DNA of 63,458 bases from Lachnospiraceae bacterium (GCA_004557975.1 SFEV01000011.1:1-63458), one strand, 5' to 3'; shown: positions 43,001 through 50,786, numbered from the stretch's first letter. The notes: a model not told the origin generated them from the sequence alone. Made by a program: numbers and translations.

Positions 43001-43415
43001 CCACGATCTTATAATCCACCGGACTGTATGTGGACGGCCTGTGATGCTGCGGCCAGTTGAATTCAATTCCGCCGGAAATCCACGGTCCTGTCAGCCCCAC
43101 AAGTGCTGGCTTGATCACGTGATTGTAATAGACAAAGTCATATCCGTTGGTCTTGTCCAGAGCGCGCTGAATTCTGCCGCCCAGCTGCGGAAGCACCATC
43201 ACCTTCAGATACTCATTCTCCAGAAATACGGCCCGGTACGTCATATCTTCCTTCTCGTCGGATATTTTTTCTGTTACAGGAAACGGATATACCTTGCCGC
43301 TGCTGCCCTGATACACACGTTTTTCAATAAATAATGGATTTTTTTCCGGAGGATAGACCTTATATGTCGGAATGACACAGTCTTCCTCCCAGATGGTTAC
43401 TTTTCTTGTGTCCAT
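40086..43415 (-). CDS. DUF5107 and tetratricopeptide-repeat protein
   Basis: A 1109-aa cytoplasmic protein. The N-terminal about 340 residues form a DUF5107 domain, beta-rich with motifs VLPQLGGRIQRALDKTNGYD, WISGGIEFNWPQHH and TWGNGDFGRFWDRN. These recall galactose-mutarotase-like folds; that fold is my inference. The remainder, from about residue 480 on, is many TPR units (HYHLGNLLYDKKRYEEAIAHWE is a clear one). I start at 43415 (MDTRKVTIWEED), with AAAGGAG upstream. Its place at the head of a carbohydrate locus suggests a role in sugar recognition or conversion, but no reaction is known to me. Confidence 0.85.
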   Translation of the reverse strand: MDTRKVTIWEEDCVIPTYKVYPPEKNPLFIEKRVYQGSSGKVYPFPVTEKISDEKEDMTYRAVFLENEYLKVMVLPQLGGRIQRALDKTNGYDFVYYNHVIKPALVGLTGPWISGGIEFNWPQHHRPSTYSPVDYKIVENPDGSCTVHLSETDRMYGTKGMASVSLYPGKAYIEIKGQLYNGTDLPQTFLWWANPAVPVNDYTYSVFPPDVNAVMDHGKRAVSTFPIATGEYYKCDYSAGVDISRYKNVTVPTSYMAAHSDYNFIGNYDESWEAGLLHVADHHISPGKKQWTWGNGDFGRFWDRNLTDEDGPYIELMTGVYTDNQPDFTWLKPGEEKSFVQYFMPYKGVGRVGNATKEAAVGIAWAKDGAGSECSAIEGAESADKTPGKTAVLKVYVTAAHDSAVITVAEKDKILLERTEALSPETCFEAAVPGVGVLEDCTVTVTADGEELVSYKVYKEELRPIPEPAEVLRAPQELKSLEELYLAATHLEQYRHATYEPADYYLEGLKRDATDIRLNNGYGLYLLRRGRIRESIPYFEAAVKKQTWKNPNPYSGECYFNLGLALEADGQEEKAYDAFFKSTWSAETQSSGFYWLACLEARRGRLEESLNFAYQSQIRGWHNMKTRTLRLALMRKLGQDTAALLKESLEIDPLYMGCLYEQAAAGKNMDEWKHYMRDEAHNYLEQALDYAKAGLYEDAAVILEACPDVENPLRWYYLGWIYGLMKKPDTSSAYFAEGEKRTGEACFPNRVEEIRILEAAIDGLSSAPMAHYHLGNLLYDKKRYEEAIAHWEAAAQEKPEFAASWRNLAIAYYNKCTQPQKAMEAMERACRMDGSYPRLWLEYDQLAAKTGCTVEERLAVLEAHPDCLAARDDLNLRRITLLNCLRRYEEALEALKEGRFHPWEGGEGKVIAQYRYALIHLAMEKLEQGAAEEALKLLQATLSYPENLGEGKLPNVPDNEAHYYMGRACRMLGEEEQAETYFRLAASGPQEPSSAIYYNDQPSDFIYYQGLAFRELGQEERARKSFHQLVIFGEKHIFDRVGYDFFAVSMPELEVFQDDIALRNRQYCNYLRALGCLGLGRKEEAAELLDKVLLNQKDHQGAIAHRAFC

Positions 43416-43517
43416 AGTGTTCTCTCCTTTTCCTTTTTCTATATCTTCTGTTTTTTTAAATAATTCCAGGCCGGTTTTCGTCATTTATGATAATCCTTTT
43501 TCACCGTTCTTTCCTTT

Positions 43518-43523
43518 AGTATA
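43518..43523 (-). promoter_or_regulatory. candidate -10 of the DUF5107 promoter
   Basis: TATACT on minus with TGC immediately before it (extended -10). The -35 is poor. Confidence 0.5.
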
Positions 43524-43620
43524 GCAAAAGCTGGCAGAAGGAAAATATCACATTCACCTAATTAATGGATTATGTTCCACCAAAGGCAAAACCTGCACCC
43601 AAATTGCTTTCAAAAAAAAC

Positions 43621-43854
43621 TTATACACATCCCACAAGCCTTGATTTTAAAGGACTTTCAGTAGTTATCCACATTATCCACACGTTTATTCACATTTTTT
43701 GTTCAACGGCATGTGGAATTTTTTGTGGACAACTTGATTTACATAATATTTATACATTCTTCCGTTTTTTTCAACAGATTCCGCAGCATGGAGTCATTAT
43801 TGTCAACTTCTTATCCACATTATCCACATTGTCCACAATTTATATAGTGGATAA
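43621..43854. promoter_or_regulatory. DnaA-box cluster upstream of dnaD-dnaC
   Basis: Boxes matching TTATNCACA occur at 43621-43629 (TTATACACA), 43665-43673, 43674-43682, 43686-43694 (TTATTCACA), 43811-43819 and 43820-43828. One-mismatch boxes are at 43829-43837 (TTGTCCACA), 43724-43732 (minus) and 43846-43854 (minus). Boxes at 43665-43682 abut with a 9-bp period, as do those at 43811-43837. The intervening DNA is AT-rich. It sits directly before the genes for the helicase-loading proteins. Confidence 0.9.
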
Positions 43855-43895
43855 TCGGTAAAAAACTGGATGTTCTCATTTTTCTTCAAGTATGG

Positions 43896-43901
43896 TATAC
43901 T
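43896..43901 (+). promoter_or_regulatory. candidate -10 of the dnaD promoter
   Basis: TATACT preceded by TGG (extended -10). The -35 position is poor (TTCTCA at 17 bases). It lies about 40 bases downstream of the last DnaA box and 40 bases before the dnaD start. Confidence 0.55.
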
Positions 43902-43941
43902 CAGTTCGTGCAATATGGTGACTGAATGGGGAGTGAACGAC

Positions 43942-45015
43942 ATGAAAATCTATACGGATACCCCGGAGGGCTTTACGGTCATACAGAACGTCTTCATTGA
44001 CCAGTATATGCCCCATGCCAACGGGGAATTTGTGAAAGTTTATTTATATCTGCTTCGATGTGCAAATACGGGACGCGAGCTTTCGCTGTCCTCCATTGCC
44101 GATGTTTTCGAGCACACGGAAAAGGACATCCAGAGGGCCCTCGCATACTGGGAAAAACAGCAGCTTCTGCGCATACAGACTGCATCGGACGGGACCTGGA
44201 CGGATGTGATTTTCATGGACGCATCGACGGAATCGCGTTATACGGAAGCTTCCGGAAAGTCTGATACGTACCAGGGGCATTTTTCGGGCTCTGTGCAGAA
44301 CAGATCTGCCTCCCCGGATTCCGGCAGCGATGATTCCAAATATGCAGCTTCCTCAAAGAAAGCGACGAAGAGCGGATTCTCCCCCAGGGAACAGAAGGAT
44401 CTGAAGCAGCTTTTCTTTATTGCAGAGCAGTATCTGCAGCGGCCGCTCACCTCCTCGGAACAGAGTGATTTTGTCTACTATTATGATGAACTGCATTTTT
44501 CCGCCGATCTGATCGAGTACCTGCTGGAATACTGTATTTCCAAAGGTTCCGCCAGCCGCCATTATATGAGAAAGGTTGCCCTTTCCTGGGCTGAGGCCGG
44601 GATCTCTACCGTATTGCAGGCAAAGCAGGAGACCAACCTTTACAACAAAAACTATTTTACAATTTTCAATGCCTTCGGCATCAAGGGGCGCAACCCCGCA
44701 CCAGCCGAACAGGAGTTTATGGCCCGCTGGCTGAACGAATACCGTTTCCCCATGGAAATTATTCTGGAGGCGTGCACGCGTACGATCAGTCAGACACATC
44801 AGCCCAGCTTTCAGTATGCGGACCGGATTCTCTCAAAATGGCACAAGAGCGGCGTAAAATCGCTGGATGACATCAAAAAACTGGATGTACAGAGGATTCA
44901 GGAGCAGAAGAAGGCTGCCCCCCAGCCCCAGAAGCAGGTTTCAAACCGCTTCAACAATTTCACTCAGCGGGAATACGATTACAACAAGCTAGAGCGACAG
45001 CTTCTGAACCAGTAA
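43942..45015 (+). CDS. dnaD: DnaD-domain replication initiation protein
   Basis: Primosomal protein of 357 aa. An N-terminal winged-helix region (about 10-90, FIDQYMPHANGEFVKVYLYLLRC) is followed by a linker and two DnaD/DnaB-like C-terminal modules, about 150-230 (LTSSEQSDFVYYYDELHFSADLIEYLLEY) and about 240-325 (YFTIFNAFGI...PMEIILEACTRTI). Such proteins remodel DNA with DnaA and help load the helicase. I start at 43942 (MKIYTDTPEGF), with GGGGAG eight bases upstream. dnaC follows after 39 bases on plus. A DnaA-box array lies just upstream. Confidence 0.92.
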   Translation: MKIYTDTPEGFTVIQNVFIDQYMPHANGEFVKVYLYLLRCANTGRELSLSSIADVFEHTEKDIQRALAYWEKQQLLRIQTASDGTWTDVIFMDASTESRYTEASGKSDTYQGHFSGSVQNRSASPDSGSDDSKYAASSKKATKSGFSPREQKDLKQLFFIAEQYLQRPLTSSEQSDFVYYYDELHFSADLIEYLLEYCISKGSASRHYMRKVALSWAEAGISTVLQAKQETNLYNKNYFTIFNAFGIKGRNPAPAEQEFMARWLNEYRFPMEIILEACTRTISQTHQPSFQYADRILSKWHKSGVKSLDDIKKLDVQRIQEQKKAAPQPQKQVSNRFNNFTQREYDYNKLERQLLNQ

Positions 45016-45054
45016 CCGGCCGCTGGCATCTGACAACAATTGCGAGGAGTACAT

Positions 45055-46053
45055 ATGGGACTTACAAATACGCAGTACAACACAATCATGCGGGATTACC
45101 AGCGCCGGCAGGCCAAAAACCAGCAGGAGCTCTCCAGACGCACAGAAGAAATCTACAACCGTTTTCCGGAATTTTCGGAAATTGACGGACGTATTGCCGC
45201 GTCGAGCACTGCCTGTGCCCGGGCACTTCTGCTGGACGGAACTGACTCGGTAAATGAGCTCCGCTCCCGGATTGCCGCTCTCTCTGCGCGCAAGACGCAG
45301 ATTCTTCTGTCAAACGGCTATCCGGCGGACTATCTGAGCCCGCAGTACCGCTGCCCCGACTGTCAGGATACCGGATATATCGGGACCGAAAAGTGCCATT
45401 GCTTCCGCCAGGCGATCATTGATCTCCTTTACATGCAGTCAAATCTGCGGGAGATTCTCCAGGAAGAAAATTTTGCAGCCTTTTCTCTGTCCTATTACTC
45501 CGACCGGATCACTGATCCGGTGACGGGACTTACCGCCAGACAGACGGCAAAGCGCACCGCCGATGAGTGCCGCCGTTTTGTCCGGGATTTCGACAGGAGC
45601 TTTGAGAATATTTTTCTGTATGGAGATACGGGTCTGGGAAAAACTTTTCTCTCCCACTGTATTGCCCGTGAGCTGCTTGACAGCACACATTCTGTCATCT
45701 ATTTTTCAGCCTTCCGGCTCTTTGAGCTTTTCGCTGATTCGGCATTCGGGCGTTCGGACAGCAGCAGCCAGGCTGAACTGGAGCAGCATATTTTTGAGTG
45801 TGATTTTCTGATTATTGACGATCTCGGTACGGAGCTGGTGAATTCCTTTGTCTCTTCACAGCTTTTTCTCGTACTGAACGAACGGATCCTGCGCAGGAAA
45901 AGTACACTGATTTCCACGAACCTTGCGCTTGCAACTTTTGCAGATACTTACTCGGAGCGCGTCTTTTCGCGTATTTCCAGCAATTACACGATGCTCAAGC
46001 TGATCGGTGACGATATACGTCTTCAGAAAAAAATATCGCACAGACAGTCTTGA
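45055..46053 (+). CDS. dnaC: DnaC-like helicase loader ATPase
   Basis: AAA+ loader for the replicative helicase (DnaC/DnaI group), 332 aa. A coiled N-terminal part is followed by a zinc motif around residues 100-117 (CPDC...CHCF), Walker A GDTGLGKT (190-197) and Walker B FLIIDDLGTE. A sensor Arg-rich end (LINERILRRKSTLISTN-type LNERILRRKSTLISTN) follows. I prefer the ATG at 45055, with GCGAGGAG five bases upstream, over a TTG at 45040. It is coupled in an operon with dnaD. Its stop codon lies within the prs -35 element. Confidence 0.93.
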   Translation: MGLTNTQYNTIMRDYQRRQAKNQQELSRRTEEIYNRFPEFSEIDGRIAASSTACARALLLDGTDSVNELRSRIAALSARKTQILLSNGYPADYLSPQYRCPDCQDTGYIGTEKCHCFRQAIIDLLYMQSNLREILQEENFAAFSLSYYSDRITDPVTGLTARQTAKRTADECRRFVRDFDRSFENIFLYGDTGLGKTFLSHCIARELLDSTHSVIYFSAFRLFELFADSAFGRSDSSSQAELEQHIFECDFLIIDDLGTELVNSFVSSQLFLVLNERILRRKSTLISTNLALATFADTYSERVFSRISSNYTMLKLIGDDIRLQKKISHRQS

Positions 46054-46077
46054 CCGTTTAAAATTTTGTGGTAAACT
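46050..46077 (+). promoter_or_regulatory. prs promoter
   Basis: -35 TTGACC (46050-46055), 16-base spacer, -10 TAAACT (46072-46077). The -35 overlaps the dnaC stop codon (46051-46053). Confidence 0.7.
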
Positions 46078-46118
46078 AGACGTGGTTTTGGATAAAACAT
46101 TTTACGGAGGATTACTTT

Positions 46119-47306
46119 ATGGAATTTCAAACCGGCTATGAACGCAATCTGGAAACCATCCCTGTGGGCGAGCTGGGCATCATTGCTCTGAAAAGCTGTG
46201 AAACACTGGGACAGAAAATCAACAATCATATTGTCGAGTGGCGCCAGGAACGTGAGCATGAGCATTCCGGAAGCCCGCTGCTTCGCTCTTACGCCAGACC
46301 TTCTTATCTGATCAATGCTTCTGTACCGCGTTTTGGTTCCGGTGAAGCCAAGGGAATTATACATGATTCTGTGCGAGGCAGCGATCTGTACGTTCTGGTC
46401 GATGTCTGCAATTACAGTCTGACATATTCTCTCTGCGGACATACGAATCACATGTCCCCGGATGACCATTTTCAGGATCTGAAGCGCATTATCGCCGCAG
46501 TCGGCGGCAAGGCAAGACGTATCAATGTTATTATGCCCTTCCTCTATGAGAGCCGGCAGCACAAGCGCACGGGGCGTGAATCTCTCGACTGTGCCCTGGC
46601 ACTGCAGGAGCTGGTGAAGATGGGTGTAGACAATATCATTACCTTCGATGCCCATGATCCGCGTGTCCAGAACGCCATTCCGCTTCACGGTTTTGAAACA
46701 ATCCAGCCGGTGTACCAGTTTATCAAGGGCTTTTTCCGTGCCGCTCCTGATTTCCGCGTAGATCCGGATCACCTGATGATCATCAGCCCGGATGAAGGTG
46801 CTGCAGGACGCGCCATCTACATGGCAAATATTCTCGGCGTCGACATGGGAATGTTCTACAAGAGACGTGACTACGCCCACATTGTAAACGGACGCAACCC
46901 GATTGTTGCCCATGAGTTCCTCGGTTCCGATATTAAAGGAAAGGATGTTGTCATCCTTGATGATATGATCTCTTCCGGCGACAGTATGCTTGATGTTGCC
47001 AGAGAGCTGAAAGAGCGCAATGCCGGCAGAATTTTCCTCTGCTCCACCTTCGGTCTTTTCACAAACGGACTGGAGAAATTTGACCGTGCGTACGAACAGG
47101 GTCTGTTCACCTCCCTGCTCACCACCAATCTTGTCTACCAGACACCGGAGCTGCTGCAAAGATCGTATTACACAAGCGTGGATATGAGTAAATACATCGC
47201 GCTGCTGATTGACACGCTAAACCACGACGGTTCCATCAGCGATCTTCTGAATCCGACTGCGCGTATCAACAACTTCCTCGAAAAGAGAAGAAATCTCAAC
47301 CGTTAA
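46119..47306 (+). CDS. prs: ribose-phosphate pyrophosphokinase (long form)
   Basis: Makes PRPP from ribose-5-phosphate and ATP for nucleotide synthesis. At 395 aa it is about 75 residues longer than the common enzyme, mainly through an N-terminal extension (about 1-90). The PRTase-type core is clear: INVIMPFLYESRQHKRTGRESLD (PYxRQDR-like loop), FDAHDPRVQNAIP, IISPDEGAAGRA and the PRPP loop VVILDDMISSGDSM. Similar long forms are common in Lachnospiraceae. It follows dnaC with its own promoter and converges on nfo at a hairpin. Confidence 0.93.
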   Translation: MEFQTGYERNLETIPVGELGIIALKSCETLGQKINNHIVEWRQEREHEHSGSPLLRSYARPSYLINASVPRFGSGEAKGIIHDSVRGSDLYVLVDVCNYSLTYSLCGHTNHMSPDDHFQDLKRIIAAVGGKARRINVIMPFLYESRQHKRTGRESLDCALALQELVKMGVDNIITFDAHDPRVQNAIPLHGFETIQPVYQFIKGFFRAAPDFRVDPDHLMIISPDEGAAGRAIYMANILGVDMGMFYKRRDYAHIVNGRNPIVAHEFLGSDIKGKDVVILDDMISSGDSMLDVARELKERNAGRIFLCSTFGLFTNGLEKFDRAYEQGLFTSLLTTNLVYQTPELLQRSYYTSVDMSKYIALLIDTLNHDGSISDLLNPTARINNFLEKRRNLNR

Positions 47307-47330
47307 AAATATACAGTCAAAACACAAAGC

Positions 47331-47364
47331 GGGGTGACCACAAATAATCATTTGCGGTCACCCC
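47331..47364. terminator. hairpin between convergent prs and nfo
   Basis: GGGGTGACC (47331-47339) pairs with GGTCACCCC (47356-47364), plus CAAA/TTTG inside. T tracts on both sides are weak (GCTTTGTGTTTTG on minus), so its efficiency is uncertain. Confidence 0.65.
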
Positions 47365-47392
47365 GGTCTGCTCTGTATTCCCTCTCATTTCA

Positions 47393-48211
47393 TTATCGCA
47401 GCATCCTGATCTCCGCTGCATACCCGTCCAGCTCATTCGGCGTCTCCAGACAGAAGGGCAGCCCGCAAAGTGCAGGATGATGTACCACGCGGTACAGTGC
47501 CTCCAGGCCCAGAGATCCCTCACCGATCTTTTCATGGCGATCCTTGTGGCTGGCAAACGGATTTTTGCTGTCATTTACATGTACTGCCTTCAGACGGTCC
47601 AGACCGATCACCCGGTCAAATTCCTCCAGCACGCCGTCGAGATCCTGCACAATATCGTAGCCCCCGTCGTATACGTGACACGTATCGAGACATACACCCA
47701 GCTTTTCACTGCATTCCACCCGCTCCATGACAGCAGCCAGTTCTTCAAACCTGCCGCCGATCTCCGATCCCTTTCCTGCCATGGTCTCCAGCAGTACTGT
47801 CGTATGCAGATCCGGAGACAGCAGCTCATTGAGCAGATCTGAGATCAGCTCAATCCCTCTTTGTGTTCCCTGCCCCACATGGCTTCCCGGATGAAAATTG
47901 TAAAGATTGCCCGGCAGGTACTCCATCCTCCTCAGATCGTCTTCCATGGTCAGCCTTGCAAATTCGCGCACCTTTTCATCGGCGGAGCACGCATTCAGCG
48001 TATACGGCGCGTGCGCCACGATCGTTCCTATCTCATGTTCCTTCGCAAAAGCGAGATACGCTTCCACATCTTTGGGATCGATCTCCTTTGCTTTGCTCCC
48101 GCGGGGATTTCTCGTAAAAAACTGAAACGTATTCGCCCCGATTGAAACGGCTTCCTTTCCCATATGAAGAAAACCTCTGGATGATGATAAATGGCAACCT
48201 ATGTGAATCAT
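47393..48211 (-). CDS. nfo: deoxyribonuclease IV (AP endonuclease)
   Basis: Base-excision repair enzyme that cuts at abasic sites, 272 aa. It is a TIM-barrel AP endonuclease 2 with the zinc ligands in conserved blocks: HLSSSRG at the start, IVAHAPYTLNAC, NFHPGSHVGQG, VCLDTCHVYDGGYD, VHVNDSKNPFASHKDRHEKIGEG and FCLETPNE. All expected metal ligands appear present. It lies downstream of the YhaO/YhaN-like repair pair on the same strand (26 bases after the ATPase gene), suggesting a small DNA repair group. Confidence 0.96.
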   Translation of the reverse strand: MIHIGCHLSSSRGFLHMGKEAVSIGANTFQFFTRNPRGSKAKEIDPKDVEAYLAFAKEHEIGTIVAHAPYTLNACSADEKVREFARLTMEDDLRRMEYLPGNLYNFHPGSHVGQGTQRGIELISDLLNELLSPDLHTTVLLETMAGKGSEIGGRFEELAAVMERVECSEKLGVCLDTCHVYDGGYDIVQDLDGVLEEFDRVIGLDRLKAVHVNDSKNPFASHKDRHEKIGEGSLGLEALYRVVHHPALCGLPFCLETPNELDGYAAEIRMLR

Positions 48212-48237
48212 ATTCTGTCCTCCGTATTTTCAATTCT

Positions 48238-49698
48238 CTATCCTATCCGCTTCATTATTTCTCTCTCCCGCTTCTGGCACGTAAACAGAATCACCTGCCG
48301 CCCGCTTCTCTTCAGCCACCGCAGCACCGCTTCCAGACGCGCATCATCGTACATGGCAAAGGTCTCATCAAGGATCACCGGCAAAACGGTGCTGCCGCAT
48401 AGAAGTTCTCCTGCTGCCATGCGCAGAGCAAAGTAAATCTGCTGCATCGTTCCGCCGCTGACCTGGTGAAGTCCCAGAACACGGGACGGCGTATGAATGC
48501 GCACCGATGATGTATCATCCAGCACAATGCGCTGATATCGCCCTCCCGTAATCTCACTGAGAATTTCAGATGCCGTATCGCCAAGCTTTCCGCCGCTTTT
48601 CTGGTAAATATCAGAGGAAAGCTCACAGATCCTGTCAATTGCCATCGTCAGGGCCGCTGCTTCCGTATCCGCCCCGTCAATACGGACATGATTCTGATAC
48701 AGATCCTCCAGCTCCTTCTGCAGCTTCTGGTAAGTCTCCTCCTGATTTCCGATCTCCTCCAGAAGATACGGCGGAATCTCCCAGGCCGGAAGGTCCTGAT
48801 CATCATCCGGGTCACGTTTCCCAAGCAGAAAATGTACTGCAAAAATCATGGCAAAAAAGACGGCTGCAAACACTCCGAGAAAAATCCTTACATTAAGGGG
48901 CTCCAGAAGCGCAGCTCCTCCCATGGCCAGAAGCCCGGCGATAAAAAGCAGTATTTCAAGCACCTTCTGTATGCGGCCGATGCCATCCTCCTGAGAGTCA
49001 TCGTCCGTCTCATTCTCCAAAGGGACAGACATGTATGTATCCGCCTTCTGTCTCAGCCTCTCCAGCTCTCCCCGGACAGCTTCCGCCCGCGCCTGCTTTT
49101 CGCTGATTCTCGCCTCCAGCAGCTCATCTTCTTTTTTCTGTTTCTGCTCAAACTGCTTTTTCTTCCTGCGCAGACTCTGAAGCGCCCTCGTGACATCCAC
49201 GCTGCCATCACCTGAGCGGTCACTGTTTACCATAAAACGCTGCAGTTCCTGTGCCAGCACTTCATCCGTCTCACAGTGCGCCTGAGGGATAAAGACCGTA
49301 TTTACAAAGGCGGCCTCACTGATCCCCCCTGTCAGCGCAGACAGGACGCCCTCAGGGTCCGAGGCCTCCCAGGCCCCCGTCTCACAGGTGACCTGCAGCG
49401 GCTTTGTACTTCTGTCAAAGCAGCGGTCAATTCTGTAGACCTCACCCTTTTCACAGACACGCATACTTCCCAGAAACGCGCCCGGACGGTCCCAGGGCTG
49501 CCGGATCTGGTATTCGTCAGTCCTCGCAGCCTTTCCCTTCGCCCTGTTCAGTCCGAAAAACATGGAACGGACAAAGGAATGTATGGTTGTTTTTCCCGTC
49601 TCATTGCTTCCGTAGATTACATTGACTCCCGGATTCAGACGAATTCTGTAATCCTCAAATTTTCCGTAATGCTTTAAATGCAGTTCCTGTATTTCCAT
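48238..49698 (-). CDS. YhaN/SbcC-like AAA ATPase with membrane hairpin
   Basis: ATPase partner of the adjacent SbcD-like nuclease, 486 aa, about half the length of Bacillus YhaN. Walker A is at residues 30-38 (GSNETGKTT). A short coiled coil (about 175-225) follows, then two hydrophobic helices (about 247-295, ILLFIAGLLAMGGAALL and IFLGVFAAVFFAMIFAVHF), a second coiled segment, the signature LHQVSGGTMQQIYFALR and Walker B LPVILDETFAMYDD. The helix pair sits where Rad50/SbcC has its zinc hook, so the complex may be membrane-attached. The function is inferred from the YhaO-YhaN pairing. Confidence 0.85.
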   Translation of the reverse strand: MEIQELHLKHYGKFEDYRIRLNPGVNVIYGSNETGKTTIHSFVRSMFFGLNRAKGKAARTDEYQIRQPWDRPGAFLGSMRVCEKGEVYRIDRCFDRSTKPLQVTCETGAWEASDPEGVLSALTGGISEAAFVNTVFIPQAHCETDEVLAQELQRFMVNSDRSGDGSVDVTRALQSLRRKKKQFEQKQKKEDELLEARISEKQARAEAVRGELERLRQKADTYMSVPLENETDDDSQEDGIGRIQKVLEILLFIAGLLAMGGAALLEPLNVRIFLGVFAAVFFAMIFAVHFLLGKRDPDDDQDLPAWEIPPYLLEEIGNQEETYQKLQKELEDLYQNHVRIDGADTEAAALTMAIDRICELSSDIYQKSGGKLGDTASEILSEITGGRYQRIVLDDTSSVRIHTPSRVLGLHQVSGGTMQQIYFALRMAAGELLCGSTVLPVILDETFAMYDDARLEAVLRWLKRSGRQVILFTCQKREREIMKRIG

Positions 49699-49733
49699 AG
49701 CTCCCCTTCTCTGCAGCTTTTCATTCCAACCCT

Positions 49734-50786
49734 TTATTTTTCGGGATAAAGAAGCGCCTCCAGTCCGTAAAACAGCGCTTTTTCCTCCACCATATTCTGC
49801 GGTCCGTCACCGAAGCTCTCAATAAAATTTCCGATCAGCTGGCCCTTATACTGTCTGCGCAGCTCCTCAAGCTGAAATGACGGCACTGTGCGGTCTGTCA
49901 CTTCGATCACTCTTCCGCACTTCATATATTCGCGCACATCAAACCGCAGCTTCGGATGACGCTGACCCGTCAGAATCACCCTGTAAGTATGCTGTACCCC
50001 TCTGTTTCGGATGGTCTCCGCAATTTTCTCCCGGACAGAGAAAACTGTATCCTGCGGGTCTACAGCTACCTCTTCATTTTTGTACTGGCGTGACGAAGTC
50101 TCCACAAATGCCAGCTTCACCTTTTTCCGGTGGACATCCCCGATAATGTATCCGTGGGGACCAATGTCATTGCAGTCAATCGGCTCCAGAGCACCGGCAT
50201 ACATGGCCAGATTCCGGATATAGACCTGCGGCCTGTGAATATGTCCCAGCGCAATATAATCAAAACCGGAAGAAGCCAGTCTGTCCTTGTTCAGCGGAAT
50301 GTGATCCGCGTCCCCGCCGTGTGCCAGAAGAATACGGAAATACTCATTCCGTTCTGCCTCCAGTCCGTCATACAAAGGCTCCGTAATCTCCTGCCTGTGA
50401 TAGCTGAAGCCGTAAATTTCTGTCTTCAGCTCCGGAAGGCGTATGCGCTCACACACATCCGAAAAAAGACAGATCACATTTTCATTCCACGGAAAATTCA
50501 GATACGGTGAGGATGGCTTCAGATAATCATGGTTCCCTGCAATCAGAACAACAACCGTTTTTTCCAGCGTGGAAAACAGGTAGTTGACCTCCTTAAGCTC
50601 CTGAGGCTCCGGCTGACGATGAAACAGATCCCCGGCAATCAGCAGCAGATCCACCTTCTTTTCATTCGCATCGCTGATGCATTTACGGAAGCTTTCCCAC
50701 AGCTCCCGTCCCCTGTCCTTAGACCAGACAAATCCGTGATCCGGCGCAGCGCCGAGATGCACATCCGCTATATGCATAAAACGCAT
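49734..50786 (-). CDS. SbcD/YhaO-like DNA repair nuclease
   Basis: Metallophosphoesterase of the Mre11/SbcD/YhaO group, 350 aa. The metal-binding blocks are complete: DVHLG near the start, LLIAGDLFHR, VLIAGNHDYL, LLAHGGDAD and GHIHRPQ. A capping or ATPase-binding domain (about 255-345) follows. It presumably works with the ATPase encoded 35 bases downstream in processing DNA ends. It is the first gene of the minus-strand group nuclease, ATPase, nfo. A repeat-like hairpin region precedes it (50811-50870). Confidence 0.9.
   Translation of the reverse strand: MRFMHIADVHLGAAPDHGFVWSKDRGRELWESFRKCISDANEKKVDLLLIAGDLFHRQPEPQELKEVNYLFSTLEKTVVVLIAGNHDYLKPSSPYLNFPWNENVICLFSDVCERIRLPELKTEIYGFSYHRQEITEPLYDGLEAERNEYFRILLAHGGDADHIPLNKDRLASSGFDYIALGHIHRPQVYIRNLAMYAGALEPIDCNDIGPHGYIIGDVHRKKVKLAFVETSSRQYKNEEVAVDPQDTVFSVREKIAETIRNRGVQHTYRVILTGQRHPKLRFDVREYMKCGRVIEVTDRTVPSFQLEELRRQYKGQLIGNFIESFGDGPQNMVEEKALFYGLEALLYPEK

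Larger units (their letters stand above)
43416..43941. other. divergent region with DnaA-box array
   Basis: A 526-base gap between the divergent DUF5107 and dnaD genes. On minus an extended -10 (TGCTATACT, -10 at 43518-43523) can drive DUF5107. The central part (43621-43854) is packed with DnaA boxes. On plus an extended -10 (TGGTATACT) precedes dnaD. I see no gene. Confidence 0.85.

Noticed and set aside
43416..43941. Chromosomal origin of replication
   Set aside because: The box density is origin-like, but dnaA, dnaN, rpmH and rnpA are absent. Gene strand bias does not switch here, because minus-strand genes dominate on both sides. A DnaA-box control cluster is the better reading, though skew over the whole genome is needed.
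46023..47159. 378-codon minus-strand open frame over prs
   Set aside because: It is antisense to a well-supported prs gene and has no recognisable domain or ribosome site.
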